Notes under the pieces: generated by a model
Told to the model about the DNA's origin: nothing
Databases searched by the model: none
Seen by the model: only the letters and a program-made list of their open reading frames with translations
In this document: positions 1-7,935 of the stretch, piece after piece
How positions within the stretch are numbered: the stretch's first letter is position 1
Layout: every line of letters begins with the position of its first letter
NCBI GenBank assembly: GCA_945868435.1
Contig: CAMBLG010000004.1
Coordinates: 1 to 64,000 of the forward strand
Direction: 5' to 3'
Source of the DNA: an uncultured Lachnospiraceae bacterium
GTDB lineage: Bacteria > Bacillota > Clostridia > Lachnospirales > Lachnospiraceae
Length of the DNA stretch: 64,000 bases
Translations under genes and position numbers: made by a program

Positions 1-144
1 CGGTTTACTGACTTCCGCTCGGGTCTCACAGCTCGTTTTATTCCCTGAGACCCGCGGCGGCTCTATTTTCTGTCATGCTTTTCGGTTTACTGACTTCCGC
101 TCGGGTCTCACAACTCGTTTTATTCTCTGAGACCCGCGGCGGCT
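1..144. repeat. Two copies of a 62-bp palindrome-bearing repeat
   Basis: Positions 1-62 and 83-144 are the same 62-bp unit, differing at only two bases (31 and 44 of the unit), separated by a 20-bp spacer. Each unit holds an inverted repeat, CGGGTCTCA ... TGAGACCCG, around a 17-nt AT-rich loop. The array sits just 3' of the minus-strand HAD gene and is cut by the window edge, so more copies may lie outside. There is no T-run after the stem, so it is not a standard terminator. It resembles a REP-type or other intergenic palindromic repeat; its function is unknown. Confidence 0.8.
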
Positions 145-161
145 TGCTTCGAACCCTCGGA

Positions 162-761
162 TTACGCGAGAAACTCATCCAGCTCTTTCTTCGCCTGCTC
201 ATAGGAGTGAAACACAATTCCATGAATTCCGACTTTCTCGGCCCCGTCAATGTTGACCTGCCGATCATCAATAAACACGCTCTCCTCCGGCTCCAACTGA
301 TATTCGTCACACAGATATTCATAGATTGCAGGGTCCGGCTTTAATTTTTTGATCCGGTAAGAAAAGACCACTCCATCCATGAGCGGGAGAAACGCAAGCT
401 TCTCCTCCGTCTGATTCAACATATTCTCGCCATAATTTGACAGAATGTACACATGGTATCCACGAGCCTTCATGTCCAAAATCCAGTCCATGGCATAGGG
501 CAGCAGTTCCACTGTATTCCCAACTGTCGTGTGCAGCTTTCGGATGGTGTCTGCCAATTCCGGCGCCCCCTGTATAAATGCCTGCAAAAACTCATCCGGT
601 GTTCGAAGTCCCTGGTCTGACTCATCCCACAACTTATTTTCAAACATTGCGGCATTTATTTTTTTCTGATCCTCTCTGGAAATCCCGAGACTCTCCATAT
701 AGGCATCTGGCTCATAGGACACCAGGACCTTTCCTATATCAAATATAATATTTCTTATCAT
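162..761 (-). CDS. HAD-superfamily phosphatase (subfamily IA, YihX-like)
   Basis: 199-residue protein with all four HAD motifs: motif I DIGKV near residue 8, motif II Ser108 in ILSNYG, motif III Lys141 in KLKPD, and motif IV Asp165-Asp166 in FIDDR. The D-x-G-x-V form of motif I is typical of the YihX-like sugar-phosphate/nucleotide phosphatase group, so cytosolic hydrolysis of a small phosphomonoester is likely, but the substrate cannot be read from sequence. Residues about 15-90 form the helical cap. The start is set by GGAGG eight bases upstream of the ATG. It is monocistronic: repeats follow it and a 160-bp gap precedes it. Confidence 0.85.
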   Translation of the reverse strand: MIRNIIFDIGKVLVSYEPDAYMESLGISREDQKKINAAMFENKLWDESDQGLRTPDEFLQAFIQGAPELADTIRKLHTTVGNTVELLPYAMDWILDMKARGYHVYILSNYGENMLNQTEEKLAFLPLMDGVVFSYRIKKLKPDPAIYEYLCDEYQLEPEESVFIDDRQVNIDGAEKVGIHGIVFHSYEQAKKELDEFLA

Positions 762-867
762 TTGTCACCTCCGGCTCCGCAAAAAAGCGCTCCACTAATT
801 TAATATCAAAATACCTTTTGACTCTCATATCATATCAATAGTATAACTGTTTCTTTCTTAAAATACA

Positions 868-908
868 AATAAAAGAGGACAGTTACAGGCTTCCCGATAG
901 CAGTCCTC
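868..908 (-). terminator. Intrinsic terminator after the polysaccharide deacetylase gene
   Basis: On the minus strand GAGGAC and GTCCTC (903-908 with 875-880) pair around an inner CGGG/CCTG hairpin, followed by a T-rich run. It lies about 18 bases after the stop codon of the deacetylase gene. Confidence 0.5.
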
Positions 909-925
909 CTATTTTGATTACGTTT

Positions 926-1726
926 TCATTCGTCCGCGATCTGCTTTCCCGTCACATCCATATGATAGTTGTCGCGCATGATCAGTTCCGAAATCGGCAC
1001 AACCTCGTATCCCTGATTCTCCAGCTCCGTGAGCATGGCATCCAGTGCGTCCGCCGTATACTTTGCTCCGTTGTGACAGAGAATGATTGCTCCCGGTTCG
1101 AGTGCCTTATGGTTGCAGACGGTACTAATAATCGAATCCACGCCATAATCCTTCCAGTCGAGACTGTCTACCGACCACTGAATCGGGTAGTAATCCAGGT
1201 CGTAGGCGGTGGTGATCACGGAATTGTCGTAAGCTCCGTAAGGCGGACGGAACAGAAACATTTCATAGCCCGTCAACTCTTTTACTTTCTCGTGTACCTC
1301 CGTCAGTTCCTTCTGCTGCTCCTGCTTGGAGATTGTGGTCATATCATAGTGATGCTGACTGTGATTGCCCAAATCATGCCCCTTCTTCACCAATTCCTTG
1401 ACGCATTCCGGATTGTCATCCACCCAACCTCCGGTCATAAAAAAAGTCACCTTGACGTTATGCTTATCCAGAATTTCCATAATCCGTGGAAAATCCTCCG
1501 CACCCCAGGCTGCATCAAAGCTTAGCGCCACCTTTTTCTCCTCTGTATCCACACAGTAGATTGGCAGTTCCCGGTCTCCGTAGGTCGCACTGGTAACAAC
1601 CGCCCCCGTAACCCGGTATGAAACAAATACCAGACATGCAAAAAGAGCCACAGCAAGCACCCGCTTGGGCAGCTTCCAACGTGACTCCTTTTGATTTTCA
1701 TCCTTTTCTGAAACAATATAACGCAT
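926..1726 (-). CDS. Membrane-anchored polysaccharide deacetylase (NodB domain, PdaB-like)
   Basis: 266 residues: short basic N-terminus, one membrane segment (about 22-44), then an extracytoplasmic NodB-type carbohydrate esterase 4 domain. Motifs seen: SFDAAWG (Asp71), HSQHH (His122 and His126), RPPYG (160-164) and a late ILCHNG. The second aspartate of the usual TFDDG metal motif is replaced by Ala, as in the PdaB-like branch linked in Bacillus to spore or wall peptidoglycan. Likely role: deacetylation of GlcNAc/MurNAc residues in the wall, or a structural relative with altered metal use. It is a single gene with its own terminator. The ribosome binding site (GGTGG close to the ATG) is weak. 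Confidence 0.85.
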   Translation of the reverse strand: MRYIVSEKDENQKESRWKLPKRVLAVALFACLVFVSYRVTGAVVTSATYGDRELPIYCVDTEEKKVALSFDAAWGAEDFPRIMEILDKHNVKVTFFMTGGWVDDNPECVKELVKKGHDLGNHSQHHYDMTTISKQEQQKELTEVHEKVKELTGYEMFLFRPPYGAYDNSVITTAYDLDYYPIQWSVDSLDWKDYGVDSIISTVCNHKALEPGAIILCHNGAKYTADALDAMLTELENQGYEVVPISELIMRDNYHMDVTGKQIADE

Positions 1727-1796
1727 TGTCCACCAACATTCAAACGCTCTTGGTATATCTTATTCGGGGTTGATTGTATGTAGAACTCCCGAATCG

Positions 1797-2480
1797 TCAC
1801 ACGCGGTTAATAAACTCTACAACCACTTCGATGGCACGAAGGGCAGCCTTCTCGGCGAAGGTTGCGTAATCCATGGCACCGCCCTCTCCATCCGAAATGG
1901 AGCGAAGCACTGCAAAAGGCACCTGGTTCACATAGCACACGTGACCGATGCTTCCGCCCTCCATCTCTCCGGCAATAGCCTCGAATCGCTGGTTCAACTT
2001 CTCCTTCTGCTCCGGCTTGTGAAGGAACAGATCCCCCGTCGCAATGGTTCCAACTTTATAGTGAATTCCCTTATCCAGAAGACACTCGCACAGAAGCTTC
2101 CGCATGTTCTCATCCGCCGGCAGGAAGATCTCGTTCAAGCCGGAAAGAAGTCCCACCGGGTCTCCCAGCGCAGAAGTGTTCATATCATGCTGCACGACAC
2201 GGTCCGCCACAGCCACATCCATCACTCCAAGCTCCTTACACAGCGTACCTGCCACGCCGATATTGACGATCATATCCACATGATAAGTCAGGATCATGGC
2301 CTCCGTGCAGATTGCTGCAAACACCTTACCGATCCCGGATACGGCTGCCACCACTTCCTTATCGCCGATGGTTCCGCTCACAAAGGTTACTCCACTGATG
2401 GTTTCCGTCTTGATATTCTCCATAGATTCCTTCAGGTTATCGATCTCCATCTGCATCGCACCGATTACACCAATTCTCAT
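1797..2480 (-). CDS. mtnN: 5'-methylthioadenosine/S-adenosylhomocysteine nucleosidase
   Basis: 227-residue cytosolic enzyme that cleaves adenine from SAH and MTA, giving S-ribosylhomocysteine and methylthioribose. The catalytic set is at family positions: Glu12 in QMEID, Glu174 in EMEGG and Asp197 in SISDG. The frame is open further upstream, but a strong AAGGAGGAAC ends five bases before the ATG at 2480, which fixes the start. It follows luxS by 45 bases with pepF ahead. MtnN makes the LuxS substrate, so the pair forms the full SAH-to-homocysteine detoxification route. Confidence 0.95.
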   Translation of the reverse strand: MRIGVIGAMQMEIDNLKESMENIKTETISGVTFVSGTIGDKEVVAAVSGIGKVFAAICTEAMILTYHVDMIVNIGVAGTLCKELGVMDVAVADRVVQHDMNTSALGDPVGLLSGLNEIFLPADENMRKLLCECLLDKGIHYKVGTIATGDLFLHKPEQKEKLNQRFEAIAGEMEGGSIGHVCYVNQVPFAVLRSISDGEGGAMDYATFAEKAALRAIEVVVEFINRV

Positions 2481-2525
2481 ATGTTCCTCCTTATATTGTT
2501 GAACTCTGTCCACGTTGTATCTGAT

Positions 2526-2987
2526 CTATTCCGGATAGGTAAAGGCGAGATTCGTCTGCGCCTCCAGCACACCGAGATAATAGGCAGCCTCTTTCTTTGC
2601 TGCGTCAATGGACAGATTCTCATAATGCCCACACTCTACCGCGGACGCACCAAATACCTCACCCTCATGGTCGATAGTCTGGCGCAGAACCTTTTTGGTC
2701 ATCTCAAACACTTCCTTTGGACTTCTTCGATCCCTCACCAAAAGGTAAAAACCCGTCTGACATCCCATGGGGCCGAAATACACCACATCCTCAGACATCT
2801 CAGAGTTGCGCACATAGGTTGCAAACATATGCTCCAGCGAATGCATGGTGGCATTGTCCATGTAATCCCCCGCATTCGGTTTCCGGGTTCTAAGATCATA
2901 GGTAATTACATCCCCATCCTCTCTGGAAATATAAAATCCAGGAGTCAGGACATTGTGATTGATTTCAAAACTCTTGATTCGATTCAT
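2526..2987 (-). CDS. luxS: S-ribosylhomocysteine lyase (AI-2 synthesis)
   Basis: 153-residue LuxS. It converts S-ribosylhomocysteine to homocysteine and DPD, the precursor of the AI-2 signal. Iron/zinc ligands are His49 and His53 in the HSLEH motif and Cys119 in ECGHYEN; the catalytic cysteine is Cys76 in GPMGCQTGF. Length matches the family. It starts 11 bases after the pepF stop and is followed by mtnN, so the three genes appear cotranscribed. Whether AI-2 serves as a signal here, or is only a by-product of methyl recycling, cannot be told. Confidence 0.96.
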   Translation of the reverse strand: MNRIKSFEINHNVLTPGFYISREDGDVITYDLRTRKPNAGDYMDNATMHSLEHMFATYVRNSEMSEDVVYFGPMGCQTGFYLLVRDRRSPKEVFEMTKKVLRQTIDHEGEVFGASAVECGHYENLSIDAAKKEAAYYLGVLEAQTNLAFTYPE

Positions 2988-2998
2988 ACGTTTCCTCC

Positions 2999-4801
2999 TT
3001 ACACTTGCTGTTCAAACAAATCCAGATACTCTTCAAATACGGAAAGCGCCTCATCGATTGGCTGTGGAGTACGCATATCTACCCCTGCATCTGCCAACAG
3101 ATCGATCGGGTCCTTTGAACAGCCTCCGCTCAGGAAATTCTTTACATACCGATCCACCGCAGGCTGTCCTTCCTCAAGAATCTTCTTGGAAAATGCCACA
3201 GCCGCCGAAAATCCCGTAGAATACTGGTATACATAGAAGGCTGTATAGAAATGCGGAATGCGCATCCACTCATAGTCGATCTGCTCATCCACCACCATAT
3301 CCGGTCCATAATACAACACATTCAGATCATGATAAATCTTGTTGAGGGATTCCATCGTCAACGCTTCTCCCTCTGCCAACTTGCCGTGTACAATCATCTC
3401 AAATTCCGCGAACATCGCCTGACGAAACAGGGTCGTGCGGAAGTTCTCCAGATAATGGTTCACAATAAACCTGCGCTTTTTCTCATCTTTCTCATGCTCT
3501 AAAAGGTAGTGATTCAAAAGCGCCTCATTGCAGGTAGAAGCCACCTCTGCCACAAAAATCAGATATTCCGCATAAGTGATCGGCTGGTTTTTGTTGGAAT
3601 AGTAAGTGTGAATCGCGTGCCCCATCTCATGGGCCAGGGTAAACATACTATCCATATCATTCTGATGGTTCAACAGTACATAGGGATGCGTGCCATACAC
3701 GCCGGTGGAATACGCACCACTGCGCTTATTCTCATTCTCATACACATCAATCCATCCGTTGTCATAGCCTTCCCTCAGAACAGAAACATATTCTTCTCCC
3801 ATCGGTTCCAACGCCTGTGCAACGATCTCCTTAGCTTCCTCAAAACTGTACTTCTCCTCTACCTCTTCCACGAGTGGAACGTAGAGATCATACATATGAA
3901 GATGCTCTACCCCAAGAATCTTCTTGCGGATAGACATGTAACGGTGCAACGCCGGAAGATGCTTGTGCACGGTCTCGATCAGATTGTCGTACACACTCTC
4001 CGGAATATTGCCGTTGTCCAGATGCATAGCGCGTACACTGCTATAGCCACGCATCCGAGCCTGAAAGCTCTCCTGCTTCAGATTGCCCAAAAACATGGCT
4101 GCCACGGTGTTGCCAAACTTCGCATAAGTATCATACACGCCGCGAAATGCCTGCTTGCGAAGACTTCTGTCTTTATCATTCATCAACGAGATAAAGTTAC
4201 CGTGGGTAATCTGGATGCGGTTCCCCTCCACATCTGTAAGAGACGGGAATTTGATGTCCGCATTGTTAAACATGGAAAAAATGTTTGCAGGTGCCGTGGA
4301 CACTTCCCCTGCCTCGGCCATGATCCGCTCCTCTGCCGCTGACAGGATGTGATCTTTGCTGCGACGAATCTCATCCATGGCGCGCTTATACTGCGCAAGC
4401 TCCGGTTTCTCACAGTAAAAAGCGTCCAGTGTCTCCTCGGCGATAGCAAGTATCTCGGGTGCCGCAAAGCTTTCCGCACTGGAAGCCGCCACCCAGACGG
4501 ATTCTGCCTTTGTGAGATTGGCCTGGTTCTTGGATACCGCAGTATCCTCGTCATAACGCTGGTTTGCGTAGCAGTAAACACGGCTCATGTAGTACAACAT
4601 CTCATCATGCTTTTTCCAGTAAGAAAGCAACGCATCCGCACTCTCGGAAAGCTTTCCGGCAAAAGCCGTAAGTTCATCCGAAAGCTTCCTTACTTTCCCA
4701 CATTCTTCCTCCCACTGCGCCTCTGACGCAAACATATCTTCCAGCTTCCATTTATCTTTTGCCGGAATTTCCACGCGTTTTTTTAATGTTTTCTCTCCCA
4801 T
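2999..4801 (-). CDS. pepF: Oligoendopeptidase F (M3 metallopeptidase)
   Basis: 600-residue cytosolic zinc peptidase of family M3B that trims peptides of roughly 7-17 residues. The zinc motif HEMGH is at 391-395, preceded by the substrate-loop region rich in Gly/Tyr (SGAYSTGVYGTHPYV). Length is the usual 600. The start has AAGGAG seven bases upstream. It is the first gene of the pepF-luxS-mtnN group; a hairpin upstream (4826-4855) separates it from carbamate kinase. The link of a peptidase to methyl recycling is positional only. Confidence 0.93.
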   Translation of the reverse strand: MGEKTLKKRVEIPAKDKWKLEDMFASEAQWEEECGKVRKLSDELTAFAGKLSESADALLSYWKKHDEMLYYMSRVYCYANQRYDEDTAVSKNQANLTKAESVWVAASSAESFAAPEILAIAEETLDAFYCEKPELAQYKRAMDEIRRSKDHILSAAEERIMAEAGEVSTAPANIFSMFNNADIKFPSLTDVEGNRIQITHGNFISLMNDKDRSLRKQAFRGVYDTYAKFGNTVAAMFLGNLKQESFQARMRGYSSVRAMHLDNGNIPESVYDNLIETVHKHLPALHRYMSIRKKILGVEHLHMYDLYVPLVEEVEEKYSFEEAKEIVAQALEPMGEEYVSVLREGYDNGWIDVYENENKRSGAYSTGVYGTHPYVLLNHQNDMDSMFTLAHEMGHAIHTYYSNKNQPITYAEYLIFVAEVASTCNEALLNHYLLEHEKDEKKRRFIVNHYLENFRTTLFRQAMFAEFEMIVHGKLAEGEALTMESLNKIYHDLNVLYYGPDMVVDEQIDYEWMRIPHFYTAFYVYQYSTGFSAAVAFSKKILEEGQPAVDRYVKNFLSGGCSKDPIDLLADAGVDMRTPQPIDEALSVFEEYLDLFEQQV

Positions 4802-4825
4802 TTTCTACTCCTTACAACAGCTAAA

Positions 4826-4855
4826 GCAGGGTCTATATCACAGATACAGCCCTGC
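4826..4855 (-). terminator. Hairpin between carbamate kinase and pepF genes
   Basis: Minus strand GCAGGG-CTGTATC, loop TGT, GATATAG-A-CCCTGC: 13 base pairs with one bulged A and one wobble. The following T-run is short (TTTAGC), so it may terminate weakly or stabilise the 3' end of the upstream message. Confidence 0.5.
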
Positions 4856-4873
4856 CCGCCTTATTCACATATC

Positions 4874-5806
4874 TTATTTCTTGATCAGTGTTCCCATGCC
4901 TCCGGTCAGCTCTCCATCCTCTTTGTTGAGCTTTGTGATCAGCACGGAACGGATTGCGGATTCTCCTATAAAATCAATGGCCGCCTCGATCTTCGGCGCC
5001 ATCGTACCCGCCTCGAATTCGCCTGCCTCCAGGTACTTCTTTGCATCGGAAAGGGAAAGCGTATCCAGCTTCACCTCGTCCTCCCTGCCGTAATTCAGAC
5101 ATACTTTGTCTACACTGGTAAGGATGACCAACATATCCGCATCCAGAAGTTCTGCCAGTTTTCCAGCCGCCAGATCCTTCTCGATCACTGCGCTGGCTCC
5201 CTGCAACCGATTGTTCTGGGCAAGAACCGGAATCCCTCCACCACCACAGGCAATCACTACCTGATCTGCATCGGATAATGCCTTAATCGCATCGATCTCG
5301 ACAATATGCATCGGCTTCGGCGCTGCTACCACACGGCGGTAACCCCCCTCTGTCTCCACAACATGGTTGCCCTTCTTTTCTTCCTCGTCCGCCTCTTCCT
5401 TGGTCATGACTCTTCCAATCACCTTCGTCGGATGATAAAAAGCCTCGTCATACGGATCGACAATCATCTGTGTCAGTACGGTAGACACGGTCTTATAAAT
5501 ACCGCGGTTCAACAACTCTGTGCGAATGGCGTTCTGCAGGTCGTAACCAATGTATCCCTGGCTCATTGCAGAGCACACAGAAGTCGGTGTCGATGTGTAT
5601 TCCGGATAAATGCGGCAAAATTCGTTCATTGCCGTATGGATCATTCCTACCTGAGGACCATTGCTGTGGGTAATTACCACCTGGTAATCCTCACGGATAA
5701 AATCCGCTACTGCTTTCGCTGTCCGTGCGGCTGCTGCCTGCTGCTCCGGCAATGTGCTGCCCAGTGCTTCATGCCCCAATGCAATTACAATCTTTTTTTT
5801 CTTCAT
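4874..5806 (-). CDS. arcC: Carbamate kinase
   Basis: 310-residue amino-acid-kinase-fold enzyme: carbamoyl phosphate + ADP <-> carbamate + ATP, the ATP-yielding last step of arginine deiminase or purine/allantoin degradation. Seen: N-terminal IALGHEALG nucleotide loop, SNGPQVG substrate loop, IACGGGGIPV and a C-terminal GGMGTL loop. The chosen ATG (5806) has AAAGGGA ten bases upstream and gives the family length; an upstream TTG would add eight residues. No arcA, arcB or antiporter genes are adjacent, so it is an orphan here and its pathway must lie elsewhere. Confidence 0.93.
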   Translation of the reverse strand: MKKKKIVIALGHEALGSTLPEQQAAAARTAKAVADFIREDYQVVITHSNGPQVGMIHTAMNEFCRIYPEYTSTPTSVCSAMSQGYIGYDLQNAIRTELLNRGIYKTVSTVLTQMIVDPYDEAFYHPTKVIGRVMTKEEADEEEKKGNHVVETEGGYRRVVAAPKPMHIVEIDAIKALSDADQVVIACGGGGIPVLAQNNRLQGASAVIEKDLAAGKLAELLDADMLVILTSVDKVCLNYGREDEVKLDTLSLSDAKKYLEAGEFEAGTMAPKIEAAIDFIGESAIRSVLITKLNKEDGELTGGMGTLIKK

Positions 5807-5839
5807 GCTGTCATAATCCCTTTCTATCAATCTATGTAA

Positions 5840-6232
5840 CTATGCCTCCAGAAACAACTTCCGGGAGATAAAATTGTAAGTAGTCACCATCATGGTGGAG
5901 AATATCTTGGCCAGTGCATAGAATATGTGGAAAAATTCTACCGCAATCCACATGATCATCTGGTTCAGTGCAAGTCCTACTCCGCTGAGAGCCACGAAAA
6001 TCAACAGTTCCACACGCTTACTCATGCCATCCTTGCCTTTAAAAACATAGCGCATACTGAGTATATAGTTCACTACTACCGATACCACAAAAGAGAGGGC
6101 GCTGGAAAAGAAATATGAAAAATCCGCAACCTCTGTAAGCAGTACCATAAGTCCATAATCAATACAAAAGCAAAGTGTACCGACTAATCCGAATTTACAA
6201 AACTGCACAAACAGTTTCTTCACTCTCTTCAT
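5840..6232 (-). CDS. GtrA-like small membrane protein
   Basis: About 130 residues with four predicted membrane helices: FGLVGTLCFCIDYGLMVLL, a second near SSALSFVVSVVVNYI, a third near LLIFVALSGVGLALN and a fourth near IFSTMMVTTYNFI. The KFGLVG start and VNYILSMRYVF segment are typical of GtrA, a family tied to polyprenyl-linked sugar movement in surface polysaccharide modification. The start is the second ATG of an ATGATG with AGGAG upstream; the longer open frame runs back through the terminator of the preceding gene and is unlikely to be translated. No glycosyltransferase is adjacent. Confidence 0.8.
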   Translation of the reverse strand: MKRVKKLFVQFCKFGLVGTLCFCIDYGLMVLLTEVADFSYFFSSALSFVVSVVVNYILSMRYVFKGKDGMSKRVELLIFVALSGVGLALNQMIMWIAVEFFHIFYALAKIFSTMMVTTYNFISRKLFLEA

Positions 6233-6246
6233 CATCCACTCCTGCG

Positions 6247-6276
6247 AAAATAGATTGTCCTGTTCGGACAATCTAT
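6247..6276 (-). terminator. Intrinsic terminator after htrA-like gene
   Basis: Perfect 11-bp inverted repeat, ATAGATTGTCC / GGACAATCTAT with a 5-nt loop, followed on the minus strand by TTTT. It lies about 45 bases past the protease stop and directly before the ribosome binding site of the GtrA gene. Confidence 0.75.
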
Positions 6277-6319
6277 TATATCGCATTTTCTTCAGTTCAG
6301 CAATAAAGAGTTTCTGATG

Positions 6320-7771
6320 TTATCTGCTCCGTGCTCCATTCTGTGACCCCAGTGTCACTGTAATTTCCTTCTCTTCATATCCGTTGTTCAGCCGCTGGAT
6401 GGTAACAGTAACCTTTTGTCCAGCCTCATAATAGGTCAGGAGCTCTTTTAATTCGCTCATGGTAGATACGGACTGTCCGTCGAACGCTGTAATGATATCG
6501 CCCTGACGGATTCCCGCTTCCGCTGCTGCAGCCCCTTCAATTGCCTGATATACATAGATTCCCTGCGGCATATTGTAGGTTTCAGCCATATCCGCGGAAA
6601 TATCCTGTCCCTGAATGCCAAGATATGCGCTCTTGGTCTCTTCAACCTTCTCACGGGTGATGAGCTGCTGCACAATCGGCATTGCGTCTGCCATTGGAAT
6701 CGCAAACCCAAAGCCTTCCACGTCGGTATCCGTGTACTTGACGGAGTTGATTCCGATGACTTCACCCTTGGAGTTTAACAGTGCCCCACCACTGTTTCCG
6801 GGGTTGATTGCCGCATCGGTCTGGATCATGTTGTTGTTTGTAATCGTTGTGCCATTTGTCTGATCCAGTACGGTCACGGTACGTCCCAAAGCACTGATAT
6901 ATCCAACGGAAACAGACTGGCCATATCCAAGGGCATTACCAATTGCAATAGCACTCTCGCCAACCTTCAATTTCTCAGAATCACCGATTGTGGCAACCTT
7001 AATGGTCTGTAATGTATCTGCTTCAATATTTTTCAGTGCTACTTTGACTACTGCCAGATCATCGGACGGATCGGTTCCCTTCACCTCACAGCTTGCAGTG
7101 CTGTCATTGCTGAACTGTACGGTCAATGTATCCGCATTCTGCACTACATGGTTATTGGTCACAATATAGAGATACTCGTCATCCTGCTGCACAATAATAC
7201 CGGATCCACAGCTTTCCTGCTGTTCCTGCTGTGTTCCCCAGAACGTCTGATAGGTGACGGTTCCAATATTCGTGATTGCAACGATGCTGGGCATAACCTC
7301 TTCCACGATGGTGGACACGTCCGTCAGTTCAGCCGCCTGACCGGTTGATGTCTGCTGGATCGCGCTGTCTGTATCATTGGAGTAGGTAGTTGTATCCTTG
7401 TCATCTTCACCAGCCGTCTCGCTGGAGGAGGCAAGCCCTAAAGCCTTATTGCCCACATAGCTCACTCCGGTAAACACAGCCCCTGCCACAAGTCCGAATA
7501 CCAATGCAATGGCGGTACATTTGGCAAGTGTCACTCCAAAACCACTTTTATGCTTTTTCGGTGGCTTAGCCGCCCGCGGTGGCTGCTGATACGGATTATA
7601 TGCAGGTCCCGCCCCTGTGCCGTATGGCTGCTGCCCCATCTGTCCGCTGTATGTGCTTTGTGTCTGCCCGCTGTAAGAATTGCCGGTCTGTGCATTATAA
7701 GAATTGCCGGTCTGTGTATTGTAGGCACTGCTTCCCTGACCATTGTAATTGTTGTTATAACTGTTATCCAT
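6320..7771 (-). CDS. HtrA/DegP-type membrane-anchored serine protease with PDZ domain
   Basis: About 483 residues. A low-complexity Asn/Tyr/Gln/Gly/Pro-rich cytoplasmic tail (1-75) with repeats of TGNSY is followed by one membrane segment (about 88-107). The trypsin-like protease domain has His208 (TNNHVV), Asp238 (SDDLAV) and Ser327 (NPGNSGGALL), and one PDZ domain begins near YLGIQGQ. The role is extracytoplasmic protein quality control. The ATG at 7771 and a TTG six bases earlier are both possible; AAAGGAG is upstream of both. The gene appears monocistronic, with a terminator after it. Confidence 0.93.
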   Translation of the reverse strand: MDNSYNNNYNGQGSSAYNTQTGNSYNAQTGNSYSGQTQSTYSGQMGQQPYGTGAGPAYNPYQQPPRAAKPPKKHKSGFGVTLAKCTAIALVFGLVAGAVFTGVSYVGNKALGLASSSETAGEDDKDTTTYSNDTDSAIQQTSTGQAAELTDVSTIVEEVMPSIVAITNIGTVTYQTFWGTQQEQQESCGSGIIVQQDDEYLYIVTNNHVVQNADTLTVQFSNDSTASCEVKGTDPSDDLAVVKVALKNIEADTLQTIKVATIGDSEKLKVGESAIAIGNALGYGQSVSVGYISALGRTVTVLDQTNGTTITNNNMIQTDAAINPGNSGGALLNSKGEVIGINSVKYTDTDVEGFGFAIPMADAMPIVQQLITREKVEETKSAYLGIQGQDISADMAETYNMPQGIYVYQAIEGAAAAEAGIRQGDIITAFDGQSVSTMSELKELLTYYEAGQKVTVTIQRLNNGYEEKEITVTLGSQNGARSR

Positions 7772-7903
7772 AATCAATGCGCTCCTTTCGCTTCTCTTGT
7801 CATAATCAAATTGGATAGGAATGTTTCTTATATCTCTTTCCTATGATGAGAATTCTAAACGCATTCTGTGTTCAAATTGTGATGAAATTTTGTAAACTTT
7901 GTT

Positions 7904-7925
7904 ACTATTTGCGGTGGCAAACAGT
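7904..7925 (-). terminator. Possible weak terminator after glmS
   Basis: Minus strand ACTGTTTGC, loop CACC, GCAAATAGT: 9 base pairs with one wobble, about 11 bases after the glmS stop. There is no clean T-run after it, so termination is uncertain. Confidence 0.3.
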
Positions 7926-7935
7926 ATTGGCAGAT

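Noticed and set aside
1770-3236. Long plus-strand open frame (488 codons)
   Set aside because: Antisense to mtnN, luxS and pepF, which have clear motifs and ribosome sites; composition is typical of an antisense shadow (His/Leu/Arg rich).
7671-7725. Possible CRISPR-like short repeats
   Set aside because: They are in-frame codon repeats of the HtrA tail (TGNSY units), not a spacer array.
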